A stretch of 39,265 bases of DNA, taken from NCBI GenBank assembly GCA_001822575.1, contig MHRM01000001.1:24755-64019 (forward strand), given 5' to 3'. The notes under the pieces are model-generated. The model saw only the letters and a program-made list of their open reading frames with translations. It was not told the DNA's origin and did no database searches. Position numbers and translations under genes: made by a program. Position 1 is the first letter of the stretch; every line of letters begins with the position of its first letter. Source of the DNA: Candidatus Taylorbacteria bacterium RIFCSPHIGHO2_02_FULL_44_12. Its GTDB lineage: Bacteria; Patescibacteriota; Minisyncoccia; Phycocordibacterales; PALSA-1337. Shown here piece by piece: positions 23,358 through 31,275 of this stretch.

Positions 23358-25031
23358 TCAAACAGTAAGAGCAATTACTCTTTCTAGTTCTTCCAGCGAA
23401 GTGATACCTCGCAGGGCCTTGAGGACGCCGTCCTGCTTCATGGTCAAAAGTCCTTGACCTTTGGCGGCCAACCATATCTCGCGTTCACTAGGGTTAGTTT
23501 CTACGGCATTTTCTATTTTTTCATCAGTCATGATCCCTTCGTATATTCCGATTCTTCCTTTGTAACCAGTCATATTGCATTTCTCGCAACCGCCAGGTAC
23601 CCATATTTTTGTCCTGTCGGCTGGAATGAGATTTTTGTCTTCCACACTGCTCAAAGTTGCTTCAATATCTTTCTTGGCCTCTTCGGAAATAGCGATTTCT
23701 TTTTTGCAAAGTGGGCATAGACGGCGAACCAGGCGTTGAGCCATGGATACACGGATGGCTGAAGTGATCACTTTGGGATTGATGCCGAGATCAACCAAGC
23801 GCGGGAATGTGCCAGCGGCATTATTTGTGTGAAGGGTTGAGAACACTAGGTGTCCGGTTAGTGCCGAATCTATAGCGATGACGGCTGTTTCATTGTCGCG
23901 GATCTCGCCGATCATAATGATGTCAGGATCTTGTCTAACAGTGGCTCTAAGTCCCTCGGTGAAAGTGTATCCTTTGTCATTGACCTGGGTCTGGACGATG
24001 CCAGGTAGATGATATTCTATGGGGTCTTCTATGGTGATTATTTTGACTCCGGGATTGTGGACCTTTTTTAGAAAGGCATACAGAGTGGTAGTTTTGCCGG
24101 AACCTGTCGGACCGGTTGTCAGAACCATTCCGTCGGGCCGGGATATTTCTTTGAGCAAGATCTCCAAAAGTTTGCCACTCATGCCGAGATCTTCCAGAGG
24201 GATGTTTATAGTTTTTGGGTTTAAGAGGCGCAAGACGACAGATTCATTGTAAGCGCCTGGCAGTATGGAAGCCCGGACTTCTATGTCGCCAGTGCCGAGT
24301 CGGATGCTGAAACGACCATCCTGGGAATCTTTTTTGATGTTGAGTTTCATTCCAGAAAGAAGCTTGATCCTAGAGAGAAGCAGGGCATAGGTATCCAAAT
24401 CAAAACGGATGACATCCGTCAAAACGCCGTCCAAACGATATCGGAGGCGTATATAGGCTTCTTCTGGCTCCAGGTGGACATCGGATGCTTCTATTGCCAG
24501 AGCTCCAGCCACTATGGTTTCCAGAATTCGGGAAACACGGTAGCTCTTTTTGGCGGCTACGGTATTTTCCAAAATAGAAATGATGGTGGGAAGGCTTTTG
24601 GCTTCACGGACGATCTCGGCGATCTCCTCGCTGGATATTTCCAAGGAACCAGCCTTGCTCTCATAGGCAAAAGAAATGTCTTTGTACATCTTCCATGCCT
24701 TTTCTAGGCTTTGGGTGGAAGCTATATAGAGTTCTGGTTGGAAACCTTTGGTTTTGAGATCGGCGATAATTTCCAGGACTTTGGGATCTTCTGGATTGCG
24801 GGCGGCCAGTTTCACCTTTTTGTCACTGATGGTAAAAGCGGCAGTTTGGCTAGCGCGGGCAGTTTTTTCTTCAATAAGGCGTAGGGCATCGGTATTTATC
24901 GGCATACCAAGCAGATTGACATGTTCAACGCCATATTTGGCTGAAAGTATGTCTATAAGTTCTTCTTCCTCGTGATGCAAAAGGTCGCCGATACGCCTAT
25001 TTTGTTTGTCTTCGTCAAAATGAATAGTCAT
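23358..25031 (-). CDS. Type IV pilus/type II secretion ATPase (PilB/GspE family)
   Basis: 557 aa. N-terminal GspE-N-like region, then the ATPase core: Walker A TTGPTGSGKTTTLYAFL, Asp box ITIEDPIEYHLPGIVQTQV, Walker B PDIIMIGEIRDNETAVIAI, His box TGHLVFSTLHTNNA. A tetracysteine zinc module (LCPLCKKEI ... GGCEKCNMTGYKGRIGIYE) is complete. It powers pilin polymerisation at the cytoplasmic side. ATG 25031 is chosen over an upstream start because TATAAT ends 7 nt before it. No other pilus gene is in the window. Confidence 0.93.
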   Translation of the reverse strand: MTIHFDEDKQNRRIGDLLHHEEEELIDILSAKYGVEHVNLLGMPINTDALRLIEEKTARASQTAAFTISDKKVKLAARNPEDPKVLEIIADLKTKGFQPELYIASTQSLEKAWKMYKDISFAYESKAGSLEISSEEIAEIVREAKSLPTIISILENTVAAKKSYRVSRILETIVAGALAIEASDVHLEPEEAYIRLRYRLDGVLTDVIRFDLDTYALLLSRIKLLSGMKLNIKKDSQDGRFSIRLGTGDIEVRASILPGAYNESVVLRLLNPKTINIPLEDLGMSGKLLEILLKEISRPDGMVLTTGPTGSGKTTTLYAFLKKVHNPGVKIITIEDPIEYHLPGIVQTQVNDKGYTFTEGLRATVRQDPDIIMIGEIRDNETAVIAIDSALTGHLVFSTLHTNNAAGTFPRLVDLGINPKVITSAIRVSMAQRLVRRLCPLCKKEIAISEEAKKDIEATLSSVEDKNLIPADRTKIWVPGGCEKCNMTGYKGRIGIYEGIMTDEKIENAVETNPSEREIWLAAKGQGLLTMKQDGVLKALRGITSLEELERVIALTV

Positions 25032-25038
25032 GGCGATA

Positions 25039-25044
25039 ATTATA
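25039..25044 (-). promoter_or_regulatory. -10 box TATAAT of the PilB-like gene
   Basis: On the minus strand TATAAT ends 7 nt before ATG 25031, with no ribosome-binding site; leaderless arrangement. Confidence 0.5.
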
Positions 25045-25222
25045 GCGCAGAAAGCGTCGCTATTAACAAAATTACTTACTATTGACATTATTTTATGAGT
25101 ATGTCATTCTCTACACGGAGAGGCTTTGCCTCATTTTTGTTTCTTGACAGATCAATGCAGGACTTACTTTCGCTAGGAGCGAAGGGTTGATATGTCTTGG
25201 AACAAACTACGGAGAGAAACAT

Positions 25223-25567
25223 ATGAACAGAAACAGAATCGGATTGATCTTAGTGATCATTGTGACGGTGTTTGTTATCTTCAGTTCGATACTTGGGATA
25301 CTCAACTGGAGGAAGGCGGCTCTCGCTAGGCGAGAAAAATCAGTTCAGATCCAGGAGCATGCGGTGCCAATTGAGAAATTGGCTGAAACCCTGGGTATCG
25401 GGGTCACAGAGGTTACGACCCAAAAAGATGGGACACAAGATGTGTCGGTGATTGTCCATGACAGGGGCGCTTCATTCGTGATGGCACCAATGTCGAATCG
25501 GTCACCGACGGTAGTACCCGAACAGCAGGTTCGGGAAATGCAGAGACAGAGACAAAAACAACAGTAA
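25223..25567 (+). CDS. Single-pass membrane protein of unknown function, 114 aa
   Basis: MNRNRIGLILVIIVTVFVIFSSILGIL is an N-terminal membrane anchor, followed by a charged region and a Gln/Arg-rich tail (EQQVREMQRQRQKQQ). ATG 25223 has a good ribosome site (GGAGAG, 25211-25216, 6 nt away), unlike most genes in this window, and a TTGACA sits at 25144-25149. It precedes the secreted protein gene by 7 nt, so the two form a unit. No recognised family. The conventional ribosome site suggests different expression from the leaderless genes. Confidence 0.6.
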   Translation: MNRNRIGLILVIIVTVFVIFSSILGILNWRKAALARREKSVQIQEHAVPIEKLAETLGIGVTEVTTQKDGTQDVSVIVHDRGASFVMAPMSNRSPTVVPEQQVREMQRQRQKQQ

Positions 25568-25574
25568 GAGACAA

Positions 25575-26690
25575 ATGATAACAAACAAAATACAGATACG
25601 AATGAAAACAAAACTCACATCAATTATCGGTTTCCACATCGGTTTCATCCTCATCACCTTGTGGCTCTGGCCTGCAGTCGGCGCCCAAGCGATTCCAATC
25701 GCCCAGGCGCTTCCTGTCGGAAGCGCAGATATTCTGCGTAACTTCGCGCTTGGTCAAGTGACACACGGCAGCCGGGTGGTTACGGCACCGAGCCTCGATT
25801 ACCAATGGCCTGAATCCATCACGTACACCAGCGTTATAGGAAGTGGCGCTGAAGAAGTGCTCGACAAGTTGTTCGATGTTGAATTCAAATATAGGCTTAT
25901 TAACCCCGTTGACACAGTCACAGGGTATGTGTACCTGTACGATACCGAAGACAACCTGCTCTTCTACGGAATTGCCAATTTTACTGCGGCGGATCTGGAG
26001 AAAGGCAAGCCCCAGTACAACATCTGGATGCAGGAAATTCCACTGACTGGTCTCAAGGATATTGAGTCGGCGGAGGTTCTGGCGATTGACGAAAAGGGAC
26101 AAACTGCCAGGAGATATCCCCTGAACATCAAAAACGGTCACCCCCTTTTCCCGCCATGGATGGCTGGAGCTCCAAATGGAATCATGGTGATTCGATCCAA
26201 GGATGGTTTACTCACAAGGTATGACCTTTCAAACCCCGTGACCGAAACTCCTGGAACGACAACAGAAGGGGAATCGGCTTGGAAAATTGATGGGCATTAT
26301 GTCTTCGGGAAATTCAATTGCCCAGTCGGCACCTGTTCAAGCCCAGCTACAGTCACGGTGAAAATCACCGAGCTGTGGACTCGTCCAACGGTCTTACTCC
26401 GGTTCACTGAGGGACAAATTATCATCTTTGACGTGATGGGTTTTGTTCAAAATCAAGGAGGTACCAACTTCGAACGCCCCTTCGGTTTTCGACTCGAGCA
26501 AGTCAACGGTCCTTTGGCAGGTGGCGGAATTCTTTCTACTACCGAGTCAACGCAAGTTTCTTTGCCTACTAGCGGCGACTACCGAATCTACTTCGAGTGG
26601 AAAGAATTCGGGGAATCAGGAACTCTCTACACTGGCCCGGAGTTTCCGGAAAAAAGCGAGGTTATCAGTACTTCGGTCACAATTCCCTAG
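25575..26690 (+). CDS. Secreted protein of unknown function, 371 aa
   Basis: A signal peptide (about residues 12-40, TSIIGFHIGFILITLWLWPAVGAQA) precedes a beta-rich exported chain with several Trp/Tyr-rich strands (YRLINPVDTVTGYVYLYDTEDNLLFYG, FKFNCPVGTCSSPATVTV-like segment, GDYRIYFEWKEFGESG). Two Cys (NCPVGTC) may form a disulfide. No catalytic motif recognised. In-frame starts are at 25575 and 25602; the first has only a weak AAGAGA upstream. By eye its codon use is more GC-rich than that of the neighbours, which could reflect transfer or its surface role. Confidence 0.6.
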   Translation: MITNKIQIRMKTKLTSIIGFHIGFILITLWLWPAVGAQAIPIAQALPVGSADILRNFALGQVTHGSRVVTAPSLDYQWPESITYTSVIGSGAEEVLDKLFDVEFKYRLINPVDTVTGYVYLYDTEDNLLFYGIANFTAADLEKGKPQYNIWMQEIPLTGLKDIESAEVLAIDEKGQTARRYPLNIKNGHPLFPPWMAGAPNGIMVIRSKDGLLTRYDLSNPVTETPGTTTEGESAWKIDGHYVFGKFNCPVGTCSSPATVTVKITELWTRPTVLLRFTEGQIIIFDVMGFVQNQGGTNFERPFGFRLEQVNGPLAGGGILSTTESTQVSLPTSGDYRIYFEWKEFGESGTLYTGPEFPEKSEVISTSVTIP

Positions 26691-26714
26691 GACTGATTGT
26701 TTGAAATTTCACAG

Positions 26715-26750
26715 CCGCTTGAGCGCGAGATACTCAAGCGGTCTTTTTTA
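26715..26750 (+). terminator. Rho-independent terminator after the secreted-protein gene
   Basis: CCGCTTGAG (26715-26723) pairs perfectly with CTCAAGCGG (26733-26741), followed by TCTTTTTTATG. Its 3' arm overlaps the convergent end of hepT (26734). Confidence 0.85.
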
Positions 26751-27162
26751 TGTACGAATCAATTTGAATCATGTATGTCTTAAAATCAGAAAAGTGATTT
26801 TTGAGATTCCTTAGAAACATTTCCTTATCTAGTTTTTCATATCTGTGAACAAGCATGTTTCGAGCGCCAACGATCGGGGCTATTCTTTTGGCGAATTCAT
26901 TTTCAAGCACCTTGCATTCTCCGAGAGCCACAAAAGTACTTTGCAGGTCGTCTGGAGCTCCAAGCTTGCCCTCTCGCAGTATGTGAATATTGATGTCAAT
27001 CATAAGGTCAACCGCAAGCTGAAAATATCTTTCAATGGCCGGTAATTTCAAATCATCCTTTATGAGTTTGTTTATTTCTGAACCAGAAACATAATACTCA
27101 AGTTTTTTGACATTCTCGGCAAGCAATTGTATTTTTTTTGTTATGAAATCTGCGTCAAGCAT
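26734..27162 (-). CDS. hepT: HepT-like toxin (RX4HXY ribonuclease/AMPylation target)
   Basis: 142 aa, helical, with the HepT hallmark RNMLVHRY at about 101-108 (R101-x4-H106-x-Y108) that forms the active site of HEPN-type RNases. HepT toxins are neutralised by MntA nucleotidyltransferases that AMPylate the Tyr in this motif. It starts at ATG 27162, overlapping the mntA stop by 8 nt, the usual coupled layout, while an upstream in-frame TTG is at 27177. Both the Arg and His are intact. Its 3' end overlaps a terminator that serves the convergent gene. Confidence 0.8.
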   Translation of the reverse strand: MLDADFITKKIQLLAENVKKLEYYVSGSEINKLIKDDLKLPAIERYFQLAVDLMIDINIHILREGKLGAPDDLQSTFVALGECKVLENEFAKRIAPIVGARNMLVHRYEKLDKEMFLRNLKNHFSDFKTYMIQIDSYIKKTA

Positions 27163-27571
27163 TTTTGTATTCTTCAATTATATTGGAAACATAATGTGAT
27201 CTCAAATCAAAGAGAGGACGAGCTTCGTCGTATAAGCGCAGCGCGGAAATAAAAAAAGTATCAAAAAGATGTCTTTCTTTCTCATACAAAACAATAGCAT
27301 GTTCAACGATCTTCTTTCCAAGAAGCGGTGACACATTTTTTAGATTGACAAGCTGTATGGCGTTATGTTTGAAGATTTCAATTAGTTCATTATTTATTTT
27401 GATCTCTTCCTCAAGATTAATCTTCTTTCCAGAAGAAAGATAAGCAATATCATAATCACTTTCCTTGTGAGTTTTGCCGGTAACTTGTGAACCAAAAAGA
27501 ACAACAAGGGCCAAATCATACTTTAAAGCCAGTTTTTTTATTGGACCTTTTTTAGAAATCACATTTATCAT
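27155..27571 (-). CDS. mntA: MntA-like minimal nucleotidyltransferase antitoxin
   Basis: 138 aa. The GS-x10-DxD nucleotidyltransferase motif is complete (LFGSQVTGKTHKESDYDIAYL, G27 S28, D39 D41). The third carboxylate usually found in a later DLV-type strand seems to be Gln here (AIQLVNLK), which might weaken AMP transfer; this is my reading of an uncertain alignment. It lies immediately upstream of hepT, overlapping it. Together they form a HepT/MntA toxin-antitoxin module. An extended -10 (TGcTATTGT) ends 6 nt before ATG, but CGGAGT just before the start could also act as a ribosome site. Confidence 0.78.
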   Translation of the reverse strand: MINVISKKGPIKKLALKYDLALVVLFGSQVTGKTHKESDYDIAYLSSGKKINLEEEIKINNELIEIFKHNAIQLVNLKNVSPLLGKKIVEHAIVLYEKERHLFDTFFISALRLYDEARPLFDLRSHYVSNIIEEYKNA

Positions 27572-27577
27572 ACTCCG

Positions 27578-27583
27578 ACAATA
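27578..27583 (-). promoter_or_regulatory. Extended -10 box TGcTATTGT of mntA
   Basis: On the minus strand TATTGT with a TGc extension ends 6 nt before ATG 27571. Leaderless arrangement, although GGAG also lies within the intervening 6 nt. Confidence 0.4.
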
Positions 27584-27652
27584 GCATATTTTGTGAATTT
27601 TTCAACTCTTTGTGCTAATGGGAGCACATTTCCAAGCTCTTACCAGCATCTA

Positions 27653-27681
27653 TTGACTTTTCTACACACTCATGCTAACAT
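27653..27681 (+). promoter_or_regulatory. Sigma-70-type promoter of the Cys-rich lipoprotein
   Basis: TTGACT (27653-27658), a 17-nt spacer and extended -10 TGcTAACAT (27673-27681). About 50 nt of leader with an AGAAAGG-type ribosome site follow before ATG 27740, in contrast to the leaderless genes around it. Confidence 0.65.
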
Positions 27682-27739
27682 ATTTTCATTGGTAAGTTAG
27701 AAAAATTAGACAAACAAAAGAAAGAAAGGTCTTTGAATT

Positions 27740-28120
27740 ATGAAAAAGTTTTTTCAGTTAGCGAGCGTTTTAGCGCTCGCTCTGATTGTTGGTGGCTGTG
27801 CTCTTGGAGCTGGCCACCGCCGAGTTCAGACCCCGTGCCAAACGGGTAATGAGGTTTATCTCGGGATTACGCCGGGGTTGGGCTCGGGCAAGTGCCTGCC
27901 TCCGCCACGGTTGCGGCAAGTTCCGATTCACCATGCCCCGGTGGTGGCCCACCGGTACGGCGTCCCCCAGCAGCCCTACCAATTGGTTCCCCAAAGAGGT
28001 TGCCCAACTTGCGGGGCCCCTGGCCGCTGTGAGCACATCACATTCCACAATCCCTGCCGGGGTTGCGGGATCTTCAAGCCCTGTGAGCATCGCCCGCCTT
28101 GGGATCAGGTCGTTCAATAA
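27740..28120 (+). CDS. Cys-rich lipoprotein with paired CxxCGx4CEH motifs, 126 aa
   Basis: MKKFFQLASVLALALIVGGC is a clear lipoprotein signal (lipobox VGGC, Cys 20), much like that of the lipoprotein at 1511-1819. The mature part is Pro/Arg/His-rich and ends with two equally spaced units: C88-x2-C91-G-x4-C97-E-H and C106-x2-C109-G-x4-C115-E-H. Two such units suggest two metal-binding or disulfide-bonded knuckles facing outside the membrane. No family recognised. It has a conventional promoter, a ribosome site and its own terminator, so it is an independent gene. By eye its GC content is above the surroundings. Confidence 0.75.
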   Translation: MKKFFQLASVLALALIVGGCALGAGHRRVQTPCQTGNEVYLGITPGLGSGKCLPPPRLRQVPIHHAPVVAHRYGVPQQPYQLVPQRGCPTCGAPGRCEHITFHNPCRGCGIFKPCEHRPPWDQVVQ

Positions 28121-28140
28121 CAGGAGATTGAATCTCCTCC

Positions 28141-28177
28141 AGCCGCTTCTCCACAGGGGGATGCGGCTGTTTTTTAT
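28141..28177 (+). terminator. Rho-independent terminator of the Cys-rich lipoprotein
   Basis: AGCCGC (28141-28146) pairs with GCGGCT (28163-28168) with an inner CTCC/GGGG pairing, followed by GTTTTTTATT. Confidence 0.8.
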
Positions 28178-28179
28178 TA

Positions 28180-28222
28180 AGGTTTCAGCATAGCGAGGCC
28201 TCGCCTCGCTATGCTGAAACCT
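28180..28222. repeat. Perfect 20-bp palindrome with 3-nt loop
   Basis: Arms at 28180-28199 and 28203-28222 are perfectly complementary around CTC. It starts right after the terminator U tract and ends 4-7 nt before the extended -10 of tsaE (28226-28234). It could hinder or regulate tsaE transcription, or be a repeat element. Confidence 0.75.
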
Positions 28223-28228
28223 AGCTGA

Positions 28229-28234
28229 TATCAT
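28229..28234 (+). promoter_or_regulatory. Extended -10 box TGaTATCAT of tsaE
   Basis: TATCAT with the TGa extension ends 6 nt before ATG 28241; no ribosome-binding site. Its -35 region would lie inside the 43-bp palindrome. Confidence 0.5.
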
Positions 28235-28240
28235 TGGTCC

Positions 28241-28690
28241 ATGAATAAATATATATCTCATTCTCTTTTAAAAACCTCGAATATTGCTAGGGAATGGTTA
28301 AAGGAGGTGAGTGAAAATTTACCCAGAATAGAATCTGGCGCAATCGTGGTTGGACTTTCTGGGGACCTTGGTTCTGGAAAAACTGCCTTTGTAAAAACCG
28401 TAGCTAAACTTTTGGGGGTGACAGAAGAAGTGACCAGTCCAACATTTGTGATTATGAAGACATATGAGATCCAACAGGAATATTTCAAAAGATTGGTTCA
28501 CATTGACGCTTATCGGCTGGAAAAAGACGAAAAATTAGAAGTCTTGAGATTCAAGGATTTGATCGCTGATCCAGGAAACTTTATTTTCCTAGAATGGCCG
28601 GAGCGAGTCGAGACGGTTATGCCTGATGATGCCATCAAAATATCTTTCAAATTTATTGACGAAGGTGTGCGGGAAATTACATTTGAATGA
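28241..28690 (+). CDS. tsaE: tRNA t6A biosynthesis ATPase TsaE
   Basis: 149 aa. Walker A GLSGDLGSGKTAFVKTVAKLLGV, then the family motif VTSPTFVIMKTYE and HIDAYRLE with the LEWPERVE stretch near the end. TsaE stimulates the TsaD-TsaB complex that makes N6-threonylcarbamoyladenosine at position 37 of ANN-decoding tRNAs, such as the tRNA-Lys of this window. It stands ahead of polA with a 43-nt spacer that carries the polA -10 box. Confidence 0.92.
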   Translation: MNKYISHSLLKTSNIAREWLKEVSENLPRIESGAIVVGLSGDLGSGKTAFVKTVAKLLGVTEEVTSPTFVIMKTYEIQQEYFKRLVHIDAYRLEKDEKLEVLRFKDLIADPGNFIFLEWPERVETVMPDDAIKISFKFIDEGVREITFE

Positions 28691-28721
28691 GATAGGACTC
28701 TTCTACACCAATCACTAATGC

Positions 28722-28727
28722 TAGAAT
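28722..28727 (+). promoter_or_regulatory. Extended -10 box TGcTAGAAT of polA
   Basis: TAGAAT with TGc extension ends 6 nt before ATG 28734; leaderless arrangement. Confidence 0.5.
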
Positions 28728-28733
28728 GATGTT

Positions 28734-31112
28734 ATGCCCAAAAAAGATGGCCGGAAACGCCTAGTTTTGTTGGATGCTCACGCTATATTGCATCGCGCTT
28801 ATCACGCCTTGCCTGATTTCTCAACATCAAAAGGCGAACCCACTGGAGCCTTGTACGGATTATCAACTATGGTTATAAAGATCATTGAAGATCTCAAGCC
28901 CGACTATGTGATTGCCTGTTATGACCTTCCTGGTCCCACATATCGCCATGAAGTTTATACTGCTTACAAAGCCAAACGCCAGAAAACCGATAATGACCTC
29001 ATCATTCAGATCAATCGATCTCGCGATATATTCAAGGCCTTGAACGTGCCAATCTACGACAAAACCGGTTTTGAGGCTGATGATATTATTGGCACAATCG
29101 TTGAACAGGTCATGGTTGAGAATACAGACAAAACAATAGAAATCATCATCGCTTCTGGGGACATGGACACTCTACAGCTCGTCAAAGGAGACAGAGTCAG
29201 AGTCTATACCCTCAAAAAAGGTATAAAGGATACGATAATTTATGATCAAGAGACCGTCAAAGATCGTTATGGTTTTGGGCCGGAATTGATGCCTGACTAC
29301 AAAGGCTTGCGAGGAGATCCGTCAGACAACATTATCGGAGTCAAGGGCATAGGTGAAAAAACTGCCACTATACTCATAAAAACATTTGGAACTATTGAAA
29401 ATGTTTATCTGGAATTGGAAGCTGGACATCATAAGAAATTTGAAGAAGCTGGAATCAGTGAGCGGATCATAGGCATTTTGGGTGAGAACAAAGAAGAAGC
29501 CGAATTTAGCAAGATGTTAGCCACTATCCGTCGTGATGCTCCAATACAGTTTGTAATACCGGATAAATCATTCAAGCAATCCATAGAAATGTCGGCCATT
29601 GGTTCATTGTGGAATGAGCTGGAATTCCGGACTCTTATCCAAAGATTACAAAATGTCCTTGACCAGAATATTGACGGAGGAATCAATAATGATAAAGAAA
29701 AAAAACAGGATATTACAGCGGAGGAGGTGGAAAAAGTTGGTTTGGCTCTGTGGCTTGTTCGTTCTGATATTACAAACCCAAAATTAGAAGATATATTGCA
29801 ATTTGCTCAAACAGACGATTTTGCCAAAGCGACCGAGAAAATCATGGCCGAATTGGTTGAGCGAAGCCTTGGGAAGGTTTATGAAAATATAGAATTGCCG
29901 CTTATACCGATCACTCACGCTATGGAAAAACGAGGAATTAAGATAGATAGGGCGGAACTCCTTAGGTTGTCGGAGGTTTACCACAAAGAGTTGTCTCGTC
30001 TGGAAAAAGATATTTGGGAACATGCTGGCGGGGAATTTAACATCAATTCACCGAAACAGCTTGGCGAAATACTTTTTGATACTTTGGGTTTGACAGCCAA
30101 AAACATGAAGAAAACTGGTGGTGGAGCCCGCTCTACCCGCGAATCCGAATTGGAAAAACTTCGGACCCTTCACCCTATCGTCCCTCTATTGTTTGAGTAC
30201 CGTGAATTGCAAAAACTGCTTTCTACCTATATAGACGCCATCCCGCCGCTTCTTGACTCTGATGATCGTTTGCATACGGACTTCATTCCATCAGGTAGCA
30301 CTACCGGTCGGATGGCTTCGCGCGACCCAAATCTCCAGAATATCCCCATCAAATCCGATCTGGGCAGAGCTATCCGAAAAGCCTTCGTTTCTAGTAAAGA
30401 TTCTCGTCTTGTAGCTTTTGATTATTCACAAATGGAGTTGCGGATCGCGGCATTCTTGTCTGGTGATACGAAGATGATAGATATATTTCGCCGCGGAGAC
30501 GATGTTCATGCATCGGTGGCCGCGGAAGTATTCAAGGTCAAAGCTGAAGATGTTACTTCCGATATGCGCCGTCAAGCCAAGGTTATAAATTTTGGGATCA
30601 TATACGGCATGGGTGTTACGGCTCTGCAGAGCAATCTTGGCACTACTCGGGCTATGGCCCAAAAGTTTTACGCCGAATATTTTCAAGCGTTTTCAGGGTT
30701 GGCTGAATATATAGACAGGATCAAAACCGAGACAGTTGACAAGGGTTATACCGAAACTTATTTTGGTCGGCGGCGTTATTTTGAAGGGATCAAATCCAAG
30801 ATTCCATATATTCGGGCTCAAGCCGAGCGGATGGCGGTGAATGCTCCTATTCAAGGCACGGGAGCTGATATCATCAAGTTGGCCATGATAAGGATTGATG
30901 AATATATTCAAAAGGAGAATCTTCGGGAAGAAGTCTTTGCTCTACTCCAAGTCCATGATGAGCTCATATATGAGGTCAAGGATGATAAGGTGGATATTTT
31001 TGCTGTGGCGGTCAAAAAGATCATGGAGTCTGTCATTGATCCGGCTCTTATTCATGGTATTGTTTTGAGAGCAGATGCTCACATAGGTAATAATTGGGGA
31101 GAGCTGAAATGA
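28734..31112 (+). CDS. polA: DNA polymerase I, reduced middle (proofreading) domain
   Basis: 792 aa. The 5'-nuclease domain (1-~300) has DAHAILHRAYHALP, FEADDIIGTI, GDMDTLQLV and GVKGIGEKTATILI. The polymerase domain carries motif A VAFDYSQMELRIAAFLSGD, motif B RRQAKVINFGIIYGM and motif C LLQVHDELIYEVK. Between them only about 80 residues remain and the 3'-5' exonuclease acidic motifs (DxE) are not visible, so it is shorter than the ~930-aa enterobacterial enzyme and probably does not proofread. It fills gaps and removes RNA primers. A long inverted-repeat element starts 2 nt after the stop. Confidence 0.95.
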   Translation: MPKKDGRKRLVLLDAHAILHRAYHALPDFSTSKGEPTGALYGLSTMVIKIIEDLKPDYVIACYDLPGPTYRHEVYTAYKAKRQKTDNDLIIQINRSRDIFKALNVPIYDKTGFEADDIIGTIVEQVMVENTDKTIEIIIASGDMDTLQLVKGDRVRVYTLKKGIKDTIIYDQETVKDRYGFGPELMPDYKGLRGDPSDNIIGVKGIGEKTATILIKTFGTIENVYLELEAGHHKKFEEAGISERIIGILGENKEEAEFSKMLATIRRDAPIQFVIPDKSFKQSIEMSAIGSLWNELEFRTLIQRLQNVLDQNIDGGINNDKEKKQDITAEEVEKVGLALWLVRSDITNPKLEDILQFAQTDDFAKATEKIMAELVERSLGKVYENIELPLIPITHAMEKRGIKIDRAELLRLSEVYHKELSRLEKDIWEHAGGEFNINSPKQLGEILFDTLGLTAKNMKKTGGGARSTRESELEKLRTLHPIVPLLFEYRELQKLLSTYIDAIPPLLDSDDRLHTDFIPSGSTTGRMASRDPNLQNIPIKSDLGRAIRKAFVSSKDSRLVAFDYSQMELRIAAFLSGDTKMIDIFRRGDDVHASVAAEVFKVKAEDVTSDMRRQAKVINFGIIYGMGVTALQSNLGTTRAMAQKFYAEYFQAFSGLAEYIDRIKTETVDKGYTETYFGRRRYFEGIKSKIPYIRAQAERMAVNAPIQGTGADIIKLAMIRIDEYIQKENLREEVFALLQVHDELIYEVKDDKVDIFAVAVKKIMESVIDPALIHGIVLRADAHIGNNWGELK

Positions 31113-31114
31113 GA

Positions 31115-31245
31115 GAGCTTGGTGAGAACAACATCTCATCACAAAGACATTGCCAGCGGCCTCAAACCAAAAGAGTTGGCCTTTAGTGATACACCCATAA
31201 ATCACCACATAGTCTTTGTGATGAGATGTTGTTCTCACCAAGCTC
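31115..31245 (+). repeat. Long perfect inverted-repeat element (family member B), after polA
   Basis: Arms of 34 bp at 31115-31148 and 31212-31245 are perfectly complementary. The 63-nt spacer begins with ATTGCCAGCGGCCTC (31149-31163), identical to the motif in the element after rpmH, also directly against the 5' arm on the coding strand. Arms of the two elements are only partly alike, yet each is fully paired. It begins 2 nt after the polA stop and ends before the holA -10 box. No U tract follows. Confidence 0.85.
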
Positions 31246-31264
31246 ATGAGTGGTCGCTTACGTT

Positions 31265-31270
31265 TATAAT
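31265..31270 (+). promoter_or_regulatory. -10 box TATAAT of the HolA-like gene
   Basis: TATAAT ends 5 nt before ATG 31276; no ribosome-binding site. Confidence 0.5.
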
Positions 31271-31275
31271 TCATC

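Noticed and set aside
25120..25140. GAGGC-TTT-GCCTC followed by ATTTTTGTTT, a terminator-like hairpin
   Set aside because: No plus-strand gene ends upstream that would need it, and the stem is only 5 bp; left out as a feature.
25707..25726. GCGCTTCC-TGTC-GGAAGCGC hairpin
   Set aside because: Lies inside the signal-peptide coding part of the secreted protein; no evidence that it is more than a coding coincidence.
31115..31245. The element as an integron attC site
   Set aside because: No R'/L' core (GTTRRRY/RYYYAAC) pair with unpaired extrahelical bases, no integrase, and the arms are perfectly paired.
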